Positions 14,991-23,722 of a DNA stretch of 28,643 nucleotides are shown piece after piece; positions within the stretch are counted from its first letter, which is position 1; each line of letters starts with the position of its first letter. Below the pieces are notes generated by a model. It had not been told where the DNA came from and made no database searches. It worked only from the letters and a program-made list of their open reading frames with translations. The position numbers were made by a program, and so were the translations under genes. This DNA comes from Vibrio tasmaniensis 1F-187 (GTDB taxonomy: Bacteria > Pseudomonadota > Gammaproteobacteria > Enterobacterales > Vibrionaceae): assembly GCF_000272405.2 (NCBI RefSeq), contig NZ_AJZM02000054.1, positions 1-28,643 on the forward strand, in the 5' to 3' direction.

Positions 14991-15434
14991 TTAATACAGG
15001 TCAGCGAGTGGCAACCAGTCTACTTCTACACCAGCTTGCTCAAACATATCTTGGCTTATCTTGATCTTATCTCCCCAACGAGAAAGGAAATCTTCACTTT
15101 GCTCTGGGCAATGTACCGCTGAAATTCCAGTTTGGATGATTTTTGCTGCACAGTTCGGACAAGGGAAGTGAGTGACCCAAACTTCACAACTGTCTAAATC
15201 ACGTTTAGCAAACAAGATTGCATTTTCTTCAGCGTGAAGTGTCTTGAGGTATTTCATCTCGCGATCGTCAGTATCCGCACTATCAGACACGCCATGTGGG
15301 TAGCCATTAAAGCCAACTGAAACAATACGGTTGTGCTTCGTGATGACGGCGCCGACTTGAGTTGAAGGATCTTTACTCCAAGAACCGACCAATTCCGCCA
15401 TTTGATAGAAACGTTTAGCCCATTTTGAAATCAT
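14991..15434 (-). CDS. Deoxycytidylate (dCMP) deaminase-family protein
   Basis: A 147-residue zinc deaminase. The zinc site is complete: H67 and catalytic E69 in TLHAEENAI, and C92 and C95 in PCPNCAAKII. The segment DPSTQVGAVI (22-31), the GFNGYPHGVSDS loop (41-52) and the length fit dCMP deaminase rather than cytidine or tRNA adenosine deaminases. The enzyme converts dCMP to dUMP, feeding dTMP synthesis. Phage-encoded versions exist, but base composition and neighbours suggest a normal chromosomal gene. ATG 15434 gives the usual start MISKWAKRFYQMAELVGSWS. It is divergent from the efflux operon, with a 26-bp inverted repeat in between. Confidence 0.85.
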   Translation of the reverse strand: MISKWAKRFYQMAELVGSWSKDPSTQVGAVITKHNRIVSVGFNGYPHGVSDSADTDDREMKYLKTLHAEENAILFAKRDLDSCEVWVTHFPCPNCAAKIIQTGISAVHCPEQSEDFLSRWGDKIKISQDMFEQAGVEVDWLPLADLY

Positions 15435-15469
15435 GAGAATTCCTTAACAATTAAATGTGAATGCTTATC

Positions 15470-15495
15470 TGTCTGACAATACATGATGTTAGACA
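15470..15495. promoter_or_regulatory. Candidate operator in the divergent dCMP deaminase / RND efflux spacer
   Basis: TGTCTGACA and TGTTAGACA form a 9-base inverted repeat with one mismatch and an 8-base spacer. No regulator gene adjoins the pump operon, so a distant regulator would be needed. It lies 36 bases upstream of the deaminase start and about 200 bases upstream of the adaptor start, so it could belong to either gene. Confidence 0.3.
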
Positions 15496-15608
15496 ATATC
15501 CATAGAGAACAAAAGCTGAGAGGTTGATTTACTTAGAAATTGTAACGCGTTTGTAATTACTTTATAAGCACTTAGTTTCAATTAACATATTGATACACTT
15601 TGGTTCGT

Positions 15609-15614
15609 TATAAT
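15609..15614 (+). promoter_or_regulatory. Candidate -10 element of the RND efflux operon
   Basis: A consensus TATAAT about 80 bases before the adaptor start codon. No convincing -35 hexamer stands at the usual distance; only CATATT or ACATAT is available. The promoter may be activator-dependent. Confidence 0.35.
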
Positions 15615-15693
15615 TGATATTCCTCGGACAATAGTAACGGGTGTGTTACGTAAATTTTATACTGTTCAAATACTAACAAGTGACGGTATAACC

Positions 15694-16830
15694 ATGCGTA
15701 AAAAGTTGATCCTTACGGCTCTTGCAAGCTCTCTTATTCTTGTTGGATGTGGGCAAGATGCTCAAAATGCCAAGCAAGCGCCTCTACCTCTCGTAGCAGT
15801 ACAGGATGTTAGCGTTGTTTCTCACCAGCAAAGTAAGTCGTACATCGGTCGTATTGAAGCCGTTGAAGACACGGCTATCACAGCGCAGGTTTCTGGCTAT
15901 CTACAAAGCCGTCATTTCAATGAAGGTCAAATGGTCGAAAAGGGCCAATTACTGTACTCCATTGAACCCTCTTCATTTGAAGCTGAAGTAGCAAGCGCAA
16001 AAGCGTCTGTTGCTCAAGCGAACGCGAACCTTAAAAAAGCCGAGCTTGATTTTAACCGAGGTAAGAACCTTCTCCCTAAGGGGAGTATTTCTCAATCGGA
16101 ATTTGATGCATTGACAGCAAACTTATTGGGTTCTCAGGCACAGCTTGAAGCAAGTCAAGCACAACTCAATGCAGCCAATGTTCAGCTTTCTCATACCAAA
16201 ATTATTGCGCCTTTCTCTGGACGAATTAGTGACACCAAAGTGAGCACGGGTGACTTGGTTTCACCGTCGTCAGGTGTATTAACTACGTTGGTTAGCCTAG
16301 ATCCAATCCATGCATCGTTCAGCATCAGTGAGCGTGAGCGTATTGAGCTGGGTATGGATCGCATCGAAGGAGATGGCAGCAGCGATTCTGCAGGTGTTGA
16401 AGTTCAGATCATGCTTGAGAATGGTGAAGCGTTCGAACATCTAGGTCAGCTTGATTTCTTGGGTAACCGTATCAACCTCAATACTGGTACGATCGCGATG
16501 CGCGCAATTGCTGATAACCCGAACCAGCAATTACTTCCAGGCCAACACGTTCGCGTTGATCTACGTGAAAAGCAATCTATTGATGTTGTGACTATTCCGC
16601 GTCGTGCAGTTCAAACCGACCTAGAAGGTGACTTTGTGATGGTATTGGTTGAAGGTGAAGCCGCACCCGTTGCTGAGCGCAGAAACATTGAGATGGGGCG
16701 ACAAGTTGAAGGTGGTGTGATCGTTCATTCTGGTCTAGAGAAGAACGACGCAGTGATCACTCAAGGCCTACAACGTGTACGTAATGGTATGTCTGTTCGT
16801 ATTCAAGCTTCTGCTGAACAAGCTGAGTAA
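15694..16830 (+). CDS. RND efflux periplasmic adaptor (membrane fusion lipoprotein)
   Basis: A 378-residue AcrA/MexA-type adaptor that bridges the inner-membrane pump and an outer-membrane channel. ATG 15694 gives a lipoprotein signal peptide with lipobox LVGC, so the mature protein is anchored in the inner membrane; an upstream GTG at 15643 would spoil this. In order come the first barrel strand, a lipoyl half ([20 protein letters not shown]), a helical hairpin rich in Ala and Gln ([18 protein letters not shown], then [19 protein letters not shown]), the second lipoyl half ([18 protein letters not shown]) and the beta-barrel and membrane-proximal domains. The pump gene begins 11 bases downstream, so they form an operon. 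No TolC-type gene is present, so TolC from elsewhere is presumably used. Confidence 0.9.
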   Translation: MRKKLILTALASSLILVGCGQDAQNAKQAPLPLVAVQDVSVVSHQQSKSYIGRIEAVEDTAITAQVSGYLQSRHFNEGQMVEKGQLLYSIEPSSFEAEVASAKASVAQANANLKKAELDFNRGKNLLPKGSISQSEFDALTANLLGSQAQLEASQAQLNAANVQLSHTKIIAPFSGRISDTKVSTGDLVSPSSGVLTTLVSLDPIHASFSISERERIELGMDRIEGDGSSDSAGVEVQIMLENGEAFEHLGQLDFLGNRINLNTGTIAMRAIADNPNQQLLPGQHVRVDLREKQSIDVVTIPRRAVQTDLEGDFVMVLVEGEAAPVAERRNIEMGRQVEGGVIVHSGLEKNDAVITQGLQRVRNGMSVRIQASAEQAE

Positions 16831-16841
16831 GGGGGCTATTT

Positions 16842-19800
16842 ATGTTAAGTCGTTTCTTTATTCAAAGGCCTAAGTTTGCCCTTGTCATATCCATAATATT
16901 AACGCTGGCGGGTGCGATCTCTCTCGCTATCTTACCAGTGGCCGAATATCCAAAAATTAGCCCACCATCGGTCAGTGTGTCGGCATTCTACACGGGTGCG
17001 AGTGCTGAAGTGGTGGAACAGGCGATAGCCGACCCCATAGAGACATCGGTGAATGGCGTAGAAGATATGATCTACATGTCTTCTAAAAGTGCTAATGATG
17101 GTTCATACAACCTTAACGTGACCTTTGATGTCGGTACTGATGCTGATATGGCTCAGGTCAACGTTCAGAACCGGGTTGCTCAGATCGAATCGAAACTTCC
17201 ACAAGAAGTAAGAATGGTGGGTGTAACGGTCAAGAAGCGTTCACCTGACCTATTGATGGTATTGAACTTCTACTCGCCGAACGGAGAGTACAATGACCAA
17301 TTCCTTATCAACTACGTGAACTTGAACATTAAAGACCAATTGGCTCGTGTAAAGGGCATCAGTGAAGTTAACGTGTTGGGTGGTGGTGAATACGCGATGC
17401 GTGTTTGGTTAGATCCTGAAAAAATGGCTAACCTCAATATAACTACCTCTGATGTGAATCGCGCTTTGGCGGAGCAGAACGTTCAAGTCGCAGCTGGCCG
17501 TATTGGAGCTGCACCTTATAACAACGCGCAAGAAGTGCAATTCAACTTGGTAACAAAAGGCCGATTAGAAACGGCTGATGAGTTTGAAAATGTTGTGCTT
17601 CGTGCAAATCAAGACGGTTCAACGGTTTATTTAAAAGACGTTGCACGTGTTGAGCTAGGTAAAAAGTTCTACGATGGTAACGGTAAGTACCGTGGTCAAG
17701 ACGCTTCAATCGTAACGCTGTCACTTCAGTCAGACGCTAATGCGCTGGAAAGTGGTAAAGCAGTCATGGCGATGCTAGACAACCTAAGCAAAAATTTCCC
17801 TGAAGGCGTTGCTTACGAGGCGAGTTACGACACCACACTCTTCGTTGCTGAGTCGATTAAAGGTGTAGTTAAAACACTCATCGAAGCAATTTTGCTGGTT
17901 ATCGCAGTAACGTACTTGTTCTTGGGCAGTGCTCGTGCAACCTTGATTCCTGTGGTTGCGATTCCGGTATCTTTGATTGGTACTTTTGCGGTCATGCAGA
18001 TGACCGGCTTTACCATTAATACAGTAACCCTGTTTGGTTTGATTTTGGCGATTGGTATCGTAGTAGATGATGCGATCTTGGTTATCGAGAACGTCGATAC
18101 TACGATGGCCAAAGATCCTACCATTTCACCGCGAAAAGCAACGCTTATCGCAATGAAAGAAGTCACGGGGCCAATTGTTACCTCAACCTTGGTTCTGTTA
18201 GCGGTATTCATCCCTGTAGCGATGCTGCCAGGTATTACCGGCATTATGTATCGTCAGTTCGCTCTGACCATCTGTATTGCGGTTGTGATCTCTTCTATTA
18301 ACGCTCTAACGCTGTCACCAGCATTGTGTTCATTGGTTCTTAAGCAGGGCGGTGGTAACACAGCACGTTGGTACCAAGCGTTTAACCGTGGTCTTGAATC
18401 TGTAACCAACAAATACGGTCAAATTGCAGGCTTCCTTGTGAAAAAGGGTGTTCTGCTGTTTACCTTCTTTGTTGTGGCACTAGCAGCGGTAACTTACTTT
18501 GCGAAAACCACGTCTACGGCTTTCGTACCTCAAGAAGATAAAGGCATCTTGCTGGTTAACGTGCAGCTTCCTGACGCGGCATCGCTGTCTCGTACAGAAG
18601 ATGTGACAGAGCAGTTACTAGAGATGGTTGAGCAAGAGCCGGGCGTAGATGGTGTGACACTGGTTAACGGCTATGCATTCATGACGGGCGCTTCAGCTTC
18701 GAATGGTGCGTCGATGTTCATCAAGCTCCACGATTGGGACATGCGTAACGCACTGGACGGTCAACATTCAGCGCAAGCTATCTCACAACGTATTAATGGC
18801 CGAGCGGCAACAGAACTGCCTCAGGCGATTGTATTTGCAATGGGACCTCCAGCTGTACCGGGCATGGGTGCTGCGTCTGGTTTTGAGTTTGTTCTCGAAG
18901 ATACATTAGGTCGTAGCCGCACTGATCTAGCGATGGTCATGAATGACGTGATTGCTGAGGCAAACAAACAGCCTGAGATTTCACATACCTTCAGTACCTT
19001 CCGCGCTAATGTACCTCACTACTATGTCGATATTGATCGTGAGAAAGCGCAACAACTTGGTATTCCGCTGTCGGAAATATTCCAAACGCTACAAGGCAAT
19101 CTTGGATCAATGTACGTGAATGACTTTACCATGTTTGGTAAGAATTTCCGTGTCACCATGCAAGCAGACAGTGAACACCGTAGCAGCATGGATGACCTAC
19201 AACGATTCCACGTACGTTCGTCTAATGGCGAGATGATCCCGTTAAGCACATTGGTGACTTACGACCAGATCTTCGAGCCGGACGTAGCATGGCGTTACAA
19301 CATGTACCGCAGTGCGGTGATTCAAGGCCAACCAGCACCGGGTTACTCAAGCGGTGATGCGATTGCTGCAATGGAACGTGTTGCGGCTGATGTACTGCCG
19401 CAGGGTTATCATTACGAATGGACAGGCATGGCTTACCAAGAAGTACTAGCAGGTAACCAAGCGATCTTTGCTTTTGCACTTGCTTTGATCTTCATCTACC
19501 TGTTTATGGTGGCTCAGTACGAGAGTTGGACAATCCCTATAGCGATTATCTTAGTGGTACCAGTTGCAACCTTAGGTTCCTTCTTAGCGTTGAACCTGAC
19601 TGGTACACCGTTGAACCTCTATGCACAAATTGGTTTGGTTCTCTTGATAGCCTTGGCCGCGAAGAACGCAATTTTGATTGTGGAGTTCGCTAAGGTGGAG
19701 CGTGAAGACAAAGACGCATCAATCGAAGATGCAGCAGTGAAGGGCGGTACGCTACGTTTTCGTGCTGTGAACATGACGTCTTGGTCATTCATTTTAGGTA

Positions 19801-19994
19801 TATTCCCGCTTATCTTTGCTGCGGGTGCTGGTCACGTGAGCCAGAACTCATTGGGTATTTCACTGATCGGCGGTCTGTTATGTGTGTTGCTAGCGGGTAC
19901 GTTCCTAATCCCAGGATTCTATGCATTTGTGCAGCGTAAGCGTGAGAAGGCACACGGTGGCAATACCAAGTTGATTCCACTGGACGATGAATAG
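16842..19994 (+). CDS. RND multidrug efflux pump, HAE1 (AcrB/MexF) type
   Basis: A 1050-residue inner-membrane proton antiporter with the duplicated RND layout: TM1 near residues 10-29, a large periplasmic loop, TM2-6, then TM7, a second loop and TM8-12. The proton-relay residues match AcrB one position later: D409 and D410 in [14 protein letters not shown] (TM4) and K941 in [14 protein letters not shown] (TM10). The N-terminus [20 protein letters not shown] is typical. It exports hydrophobic or amphiphilic compounds such as bile salts, detergents, dyes or antibiotics; which ones cannot be inferred. It pairs with the adaptor just upstream and ends at a clear terminator. The motif pattern excludes heavy-metal (CusA-type) RND pumps, which have a different TM4 signature. 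Confidence 0.93.
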   Translation: MLSRFFIQRPKFALVISIILTLAGAISLAILPVAEYPKISPPSVSVSAFYTGASAEVVEQAIADPIETSVNGVEDMIYMSSKSANDGSYNLNVTFDVGTDADMAQVNVQNRVAQIESKLPQEVRMVGVTVKKRSPDLLMVLNFYSPNGEYNDQFLINYVNLNIKDQLARVKGISEVNVLGGGEYAMRVWLDPEKMANLNITTSDVNRALAEQNVQVAAGRIGAAPYNNAQEVQFNLVTKGRLETADEFENVVLRANQDGSTVYLKDVARVELGKKFYDGNGKYRGQDASIVTLSLQSDANALESGKAVMAMLDNLSKNFPEGVAYEASYDTTLFVAESIKGVVKTLIEAILLVIAVTYLFLGSARATLIPVVAIPVSLIGTFAVMQMTGFTINTVTLFGLILAIGIVVDDAILVIENVDTTMAKDPTISPRKATLIAMKEVTGPIVTSTLVLLAVFIPVAMLPGITGIMYRQFALTICIAVVISSINALTLSPALCSLVLKQGGGNTARWYQAFNRGLESVTNKYGQIAGFLVKKGVLLFTFFVVALAAVTYFAKTTSTAFVPQEDKGILLVNVQLPDAASLSRTEDVTEQLLEMVEQEPGVDGVTLVNGYAFMTGASASNGASMFIKLHDWDMRNALDGQHSAQAISQRINGRAATELPQAIVFAMGPPAVPGMGAASGFEFVLEDTLGRSRTDLAMVMNDVIAEANKQPEISHTFSTFRANVPHYYVDIDREKAQQLGIPLSEIFQTLQGNLGSMYVNDFTMFGKNFRVTMQADSEHRSSMDDLQRFHVRSSNGEMIPLSTLVTYDQIFEPDVAWRYNMYRSAVIQGQPAPGYSSGDAIAAMERVAADVLPQGYHYEWTGMAYQEVLAGNQAIFAFALALIFIYLFMVAQYESWTIPIAIILVVPVATLGSFLALNLTGTPLNLYAQIGLVLLIALAAKNAILIVEFAKVEREDKDASIEDAAVKGGTLRFRAVNMTSWSFILGIFPLIFAAGAGHVSQNSLGISLIGGLLCVLLAGTFLIPGFYAFVQRKREKAHGGNTKLIPLDDE

Positions 19995-20064
19995 AGAAGT
20001 AAGTGTCTTGTAGGATGAGCCCTTTACAAGGTTTCTCCTTGGTAATTAATTTCTTGTAAAAACG

Positions 20065-20093
20065 AAGGCTTAGCATTGTGCTAAGCCTTTTTT
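20065..20093 (+). terminator. Terminator of the RND efflux operon
   Basis: A perfect 10-bp stem AGGCTTAGCA / TGCTAAGCCT with a TTG loop and T run, about 70 bases after the pump stop codon. Confidence 0.9.
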
Positions 20094-20221
20094 ATTCCAC
20101 TTGTGAATAAAGAATCTGTTTATATAATGAAATGTTTATTATAAGGTAGAGCTAATACTCCAATTAAAGCTCTCCAATAAAATGGTGTTTTATTCTTAAG
20201 TTGTTGTTTTTGTTGGATGTA

Positions 20222-20240
20222 TAAGTGTTCGGCTAACACT
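20222..20240. promoter_or_regulatory. Inverted repeat upstream of the MaoC-type gene
   Basis: AAGTGTT and AACACTT are perfect 7-base arms around CGGCT, about 90 bases before the start codon, without a T tract. It could be an operator. Apart from it and the pump terminator, the spacer from 19995 to 20326 holds only A/T-rich DNA. Confidence 0.3.
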
Positions 20241-20326
20241 TGTATGCTCGAAAGTATTTGCACAATAGTGTGAAGTGTTTCAAAATTACCAAGTTATATT
20301 GAAATATTTTGTGCATTGAGGTTCTT

Positions 20327-21013
20327 ATGAAAGTCATTGATTTATTTAAACACCGAGGCGACAGCGTGTCTTCGCAACACTCAGAGTTTATGCAATGGAT
20401 GTCTCCAGCTCTTAGAGATTACTGGGGAGACTTTCTGAATCGCACGCAAAATAGTCATTTCTTTGCGTGGGTTCGTGATCACCACAAACCTGCTGTCAAT
20501 GAAGATGCGCCAGAGATGCCTGTCGAACCACAGATCGTACTTAAGCCAGAAGCACAACTTGTATTTGATGAGCTTGAACAGCAGATCGGTGAAGTGATCC
20601 ATACTGGTGATTGGATCAATGTAAGCCAAGACAGAATCAACCAGTTTGGTCTCGTTACTGAAGACATGCAGTGGATTCATACAGAGCCTTCTAAGGCTGA
20701 AACAGATTCTCCGTTCAAAACAACCATTGCACATGGTTTTCTGACTTTGTCTCTGCTTCCTCGACTGACAGACAGTGTTGATCCTGACAAATCTCAATTC
20801 CCAACGGCGAAGATGGTTGTAAACATTGGTCTTAACCAAGTACGTTTCCCATACCCTGTAAAATCGGGCAGTAACGTTCGCGCTAAAAGTACGCTAACAA
20901 AAGTAACGCCAATTAAGAAAGGCCTAGAGATTGAACGCGAAATCCGTGTAGAAATCGAAGGCATCCGTCGTCCTGGTGCTGTGATTGTTTCGGTGATTCA
21001 ACTTCACTTCTAG
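20327..21013 (+). CDS. MaoC-type hot-dog dehydratase ((R)-specific enoyl-CoA hydratase-like)
   Basis: 228 residues. The C-terminal 140 form a MaoC hot-dog domain with the hydratase-2 catalytic pair D113 and H118 in TEDMQWIHTE, then TIAHGFLTLSLLP (133-145) of the substrate tunnel. These enzymes hydrate trans-2-enoyl-CoA to the (R)-3-hydroxy form, feeding polyhydroxyalkanoate synthesis or beta-oxidation. An N-terminal region of about 90 residues (aromatic and charged, no motif) precedes the domain, longer than in PhaJ. ATG 20327 with GAGG upstream is the natural start; the frame extends six codons further to a TTG at 20309. No phaC or acyl-CoA gene adjoins it, so the pathway is open. Confidence 0.83.
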   Translation: MKVIDLFKHRGDSVSSQHSEFMQWMSPALRDYWGDFLNRTQNSHFFAWVRDHHKPAVNEDAPEMPVEPQIVLKPEAQLVFDELEQQIGEVIHTGDWINVSQDRINQFGLVTEDMQWIHTEPSKAETDSPFKTTIAHGFLTLSLLPRLTDSVDPDKSQFPTAKMVVNIGLNQVRFPYPVKSGSNVRAKSTLTKVTPIKKGLEIEREIRVEIEGIRRPGAVIVSVIQLHF

Positions 21014-21061
21014 AGCTTTTTTATAAGTAGAATTGCTTTTAGCGAAGATTATAGATTCAAA

Positions 21062-21096
21062 AAAGAGAGAGCTTAAGGCTCTCTCTTTTTGTTTTT
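21062..21096. terminator. Terminator between the MaoC-type and PstS-like genes
   Basis: An 11-bp perfect stem AAAGAGAGAGC / GCTCTCTCTTT with loop TTAAG and a T tract on the plus strand, between two convergent genes. Confidence 0.9.
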
Positions 21097-21149
21097 GTCT
21101 ATCAAGGCGATATCATCAACATCCTAACAACATCACAAAAGTCGTTATC

Positions 21150-21971
21150 TTACTTGATACGCGTGTAGCCGTACTCTTCGATAAGATCTTGCCCTTGTTT
21201 TGACTTCACGAACTTAATGAAATCTTTGCTCTCGTCAGAAACTGATTCAGTTTTGTGCAGCAATAAGAATGGGCGAGCCAATTCATAACTGTGGTTGGCG
21301 ATGTTCTTAGATGTCGGCTCAACGCCTTCAAATGTGATTGCTTTGATCGAACGGTCGATAGAGCCAACAGAGATGAATCCAATCGCATGTGGGTTATGGT
21401 TAACAATCGTTTTTACCATGCTGTTGCTGTTTACAACCAAGTTATTTGGGTTGATGTCAGACACTAGACGGTCGTTAATGATTTTTGTCAAACCAAGTAA
21501 GCTCTCGAAGCTGTAACGTGAACCAGAAGAAGCTTCACGAGTTACAACTGCGATAGGTTGATCCGCACCACCTATGGCTTTCCAGTTTGTGATTTTTCCT
21601 TTGTAGATATCGAATAGCTGTTCACGTGTAACGTTGCTTACACCGTTTGAACGGTTAGTCACGACGGCTAGGCCGTCAAAGGCAATTGGAAATACCTTCA
21701 ATTTTTCGCCCTGTTCGCGGTCAGTTAAGTAACGTGAGCTCATACCAATATCAGCGACACCTTTATTGACCATGGTAATACCCGCTGTAGAACCGATGCC
21801 TTGAACCGCAATATAGTTATCAGGGTGAGTCTTGTTGTACTCCTCAGCCAATACATCCATCACACGTGATACCGAAGTGGAGCCCGAAATATTGGTTTCT
21901 TGTGCAAAAGCAGCATGAGAAGACAGGGCTAAGGATAAAAGAGAGGCAAGCGCGACTCGTAACATAAACAA
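21150..21971 (-). CDS. PstS-like phosphate-binding periplasmic protein
   Basis: A 273-residue substrate-binding protein of the PstS-like family. It has a Sec signal peptide (hydrophobic 3-18, probable cleavage after AFA at about residue 23). The ligand loop is GSTSVSR (about 30-36) and the phosphate-binding signature is REASSGSRYSFESLLG (about 145-160). GSTAGITMV and GMSSR are further pocket loops. This short single-protein form differs from the longer E. coli PstS and is often encoded away from a full pst operon; no permease or ATPase genes adjoin it here. It would capture phosphate in the periplasm. The start at 21971 (MFMLRVALASLL) has AGGAG about 7 bases upstream. Confidence 0.87.
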   Translation of the reverse strand: MFMLRVALASLLSLALSSHAAFAQETNISGSTSVSRVMDVLAEEYNKTHPDNYIAVQGIGSTAGITMVNKGVADIGMSSRYLTDREQGEKLKVFPIAFDGLAVVTNRSNGVSNVTREQLFDIYKGKITNWKAIGGADQPIAVVTREASSGSRYSFESLLGLTKIINDRLVSDINPNNLVVNSNSMVKTIVNHNPHAIGFISVGSIDRSIKAITFEGVEPTSKNIANHSYELARPFLLLHKTESVSDESKDFIKFVKSKQGQDLIEEYGYTRIK

Positions 21972-22002
21972 CTCCTAGTTAATAACATTTGGTGGTTATG
22001 AT

Positions 22003-22020
22003 AGGTCGGTTATATGACAA
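22003..22020 (-). promoter_or_regulatory. Candidate Pho box upstream of the PstS-like gene
   Basis: The minus-strand sequence TTGTCATATAACCGACCT agrees with the PhoB-box consensus CTGTCATAWAWCTGTMAY at 14 of 18 positions, including the first half-site TGTCATA in full. It lies 32 bases before the start codon, which leaves little room for a leader. It fits the phosphate-scavenging role of the gene. Confidence 0.35.
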
Positions 22021-22218
22021 TTTTGTGAAATTCTATCCGCTCAATGTGTCGCTATTAGCTTGATGAGTGAAAGCGAGTTGGGTTTACAAAAACAGGATTC
22101 GTTTCTGGAAGCAGGACGGGTATTTTGTTTGCGCTAGTTCGCTAAAATGTTGGTTGAGTCCTAAGCTAAACAAAGGAATTCACTACTTAGAAGTTTCTAT
22201 GAAGTTACAAGAGGTGTT

Positions 22219-22581
22219 ATGTCCGTCATTCATATCGAACTGAATCGTCTTTTAATTGGAGCTGAGAAGCTCTGTACATCTCGAAATCGCAGTTTACCTG
22301 TCGAGCTAGGCAAATCCCTTTATGAAGAGTGTGAGGGTGGTGTGCTGTTTTCTCAGGCTCATTATCTGCTCGACTCATCTCATAGCGATTACACAAATGA
22401 GATCGCCTGCGTTAGTTTTGATGAGTCACTGTCATGTTGGTTGGTAATGGTGCCGCTAGAAGGTGATGTAGAAACCGATTCAGTAAATTGGGGGCCTTAT
22501 CCTTACTTACCTCAATCGAAGGATCTTGATGCTATTTTGTCTGAAATAGAAAAAGACCCTAAATCGTACTTCTGGTCGTGA
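22219..22581 (+). CDS. Conserved-looking hypothetical protein (120 residues)
   Basis: A 120-residue soluble protein I do not recognise. It is slightly acidic, has no signal peptide or membrane segment, and contains several Trp, Tyr and Cys residues, including WGPYPYLPQSKDL and a C-terminal DPKSYFWS. An alpha-beta pattern is likely. The ATG at 22219 is preceded by AGAGGTGTT, a good ribosome site. It has its own spacer upstream (247 bases shared with the divergent PstS-like gene) and no evident partner. The 3' spacer carries degenerate tandem repeats and a palindrome. Confidence 0.65.
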   Translation: MSVIHIELNRLLIGAEKLCTSRNRSLPVELGKSLYEECEGGVLFSQAHYLLDSSHSDYTNEIACVSFDESLSCWLVMVPLEGDVETDSVNWGPYPYLPQSKDLDAILSEIEKDPKSYFWS

Positions 22582-22655
22582 TTATTCTGTCGAGATGTTT
22601 GCGAGGGGCTTGATACCTAAAACGAACAACTTTTTTAAACTCACATCATTGCAAC

Positions 22656-22730
22656 CTATCTGCGTCACTAAAAACGGTCTATGTTACTAAAACTATCCGC
22701 ATCACTATAAATGATGGATGTCACTTCAAA
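22656..22730 (+). repeat. Degenerate tandem duplication of about 37 bases
   Basis: The unit starting CTATCTGCGTCACTAAAA at 22656 is repeated at 22693 as CTATCCGCATCACTATAA. About 25 of the first 34 positions agree. Within each unit the half CTATx..TyACTxxAA recurs. It lies in the spacer between the hypothetical gene and the AraC-type gene; no function is evident. Confidence 0.45.
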
Positions 22731-22752
22731 TTATGCCAATAAGATTGCGTAG

Positions 22753-22805
22753 TTATACCAATCACAGTGAGTAAGTGATCAGTGATTTACTACGATTGGT
22801 ATTAA
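22753..22805. repeat. Vibrio-type palindromic repeat (TTATACCAATC...GATTGGTATTAA)
   Basis: The ends TTATACCAATC (22753-22763) and GATTGGTATTAA (22794-22805) are inverted repeats around a partly symmetrical centre containing TGATCA. The element overlaps the stop codon of the AraC-type gene (complement of 22802-22804). Palindromes with these ends are common in Vibrio intergenic DNA as far as I recall. It may also act as a transcript-end hairpin. Confidence 0.6.
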
Positions 22806-23608
22806 TAAGATTGTGAAACCAAAGACCGGAAATCTTTTGGTGTTTTGCCGTGATAGGTTTTAAAGGCGGTACTAAAATGCGCCGCACTTTTAAATCCGGA
22901 TTCATAAGCAATTTGAGTAATCGATTTGTTCGATGTTCTGAGCTGTGTGGCTGCGTGGGCGATTCGCTTTATCTTCAAGAGGTTTGAAAACGAAAGGTTT
23001 TCCGCCGATAAACGGCGTTTAAGTGTGGCTGGTGACATCCCCATATAGCTGGCTAGGGTATCGAGTGAGATATTATTTTCTATATTCTGTTCAATGTAAT
23101 GAATGACCTTTTGTGTCACCGTCAATCTAGAAATTCGGCTAATAATCGTTAATAGTTCCGGATACTGCTCAACCATTAAAGACAGCAAACCTAAGCCTAG
23201 CTGGGTGAGTGCGTAATCATTCTGAGTCGATGAATTGGTCAGGGACATGATGAGCTCTTTCAATTGGCAGATTTCGGTATCCGTTTGATTGAACTTAATG
23301 TACTTATCTGGAGTTTGAGTGGACTCTAAATCACTGAACTGATTTATGAACTTTTGGAAAATTGCCAAATCAAAATCTAAGCAAATCGCACTAAACTCAC
23401 CATTTTCAGTGTCGACCGTGATGTCTTTAATCTGACCAGAATTGTAAAGCGTGAAATCTCCCGCTTTTAACGAGGCTTGGGTGCCATTGGGCAGCATAAA
23501 AGATATGCTTCCTTTCGATACCATAAAGATACCGTTTTTAGAGGCGGGGTAGCGTTCGCGTTTCCTGGGAATAAAGTTTCTGAATTGAGTGACCGTGATT
23601 GATGGCAT
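22802..23608 (-). CDS. AraC-family transcriptional regulator
   Basis: 268 residues. The C-terminal 100 hold two helix-turn-helix motifs of the AraC/XylS type: the first around ISLDTLASYMGMSPATLKRR (about 180-199), the second around SITQIAYESGFKSAAHFSTA (about 224-243), with the classical end FKTYHGKTPKDFR. The N-terminal 150 residues form a cupin-like sensor (MVSKGSISFMLPNG and LKAGDFTLYNSGQ strands), so a small ligand or an interaction surface probably controls it. The target is not evident; its neighbours are rnb and an unknown gene. The start at 23608 is the only one that keeps the whole sensor domain. Its stop codon lies inside the palindromic repeat. Confidence 0.85.
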   Translation of the reverse strand: MPSITVTQFRNFIPRKRERYPASKNGIFMVSKGSISFMLPNGTQASLKAGDFTLYNSGQIKDITVDTENGEFSAICLDFDLAIFQKFINQFSDLESTQTPDKYIKFNQTDTEICQLKELIMSLTNSSTQNDYALTQLGLGLLSLMVEQYPELLTIISRISRLTVTQKVIHYIEQNIENNISLDTLASYMGMSPATLKRRLSAENLSFSNLLKIKRIAHAATQLRTSNKSITQIAYESGFKSAAHFSTAFKTYHGKTPKDFRSLVSQSY

Positions 23609-23675
23609 AGTGAACTTCTTTGGCGTTGTAGATTAATTGCTTTTTTAAGTATTGTTTAAGCATGAGACATTTACA

Positions 23676-23703
23676 AAAAAGGCGCTAATAATTAGCGCCT
23701 TTA
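23676..23703 (-). terminator. Terminator of rnb
   Basis: The stem AAAGGCGCTAAT / ATTAGCGCCTTT is perfect, with T residues on the minus strand, about 20 bases after the rnb stop codon. A and T runs on both sides make it symmetrical. Confidence 0.85.
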
Positions 23704-23722
23704 GAAGTAAACCTATTAGAAA

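Noticed and set aside
22062..22136. 24-codon reading frame upstream of the hypothetical gene
   Set aside because: No ribosome site and too short to support.
22656..22730. CRISPR-like array
   Set aside because: The units are directly adjacent and degenerate, without unique spacers, and no cas gene is present.
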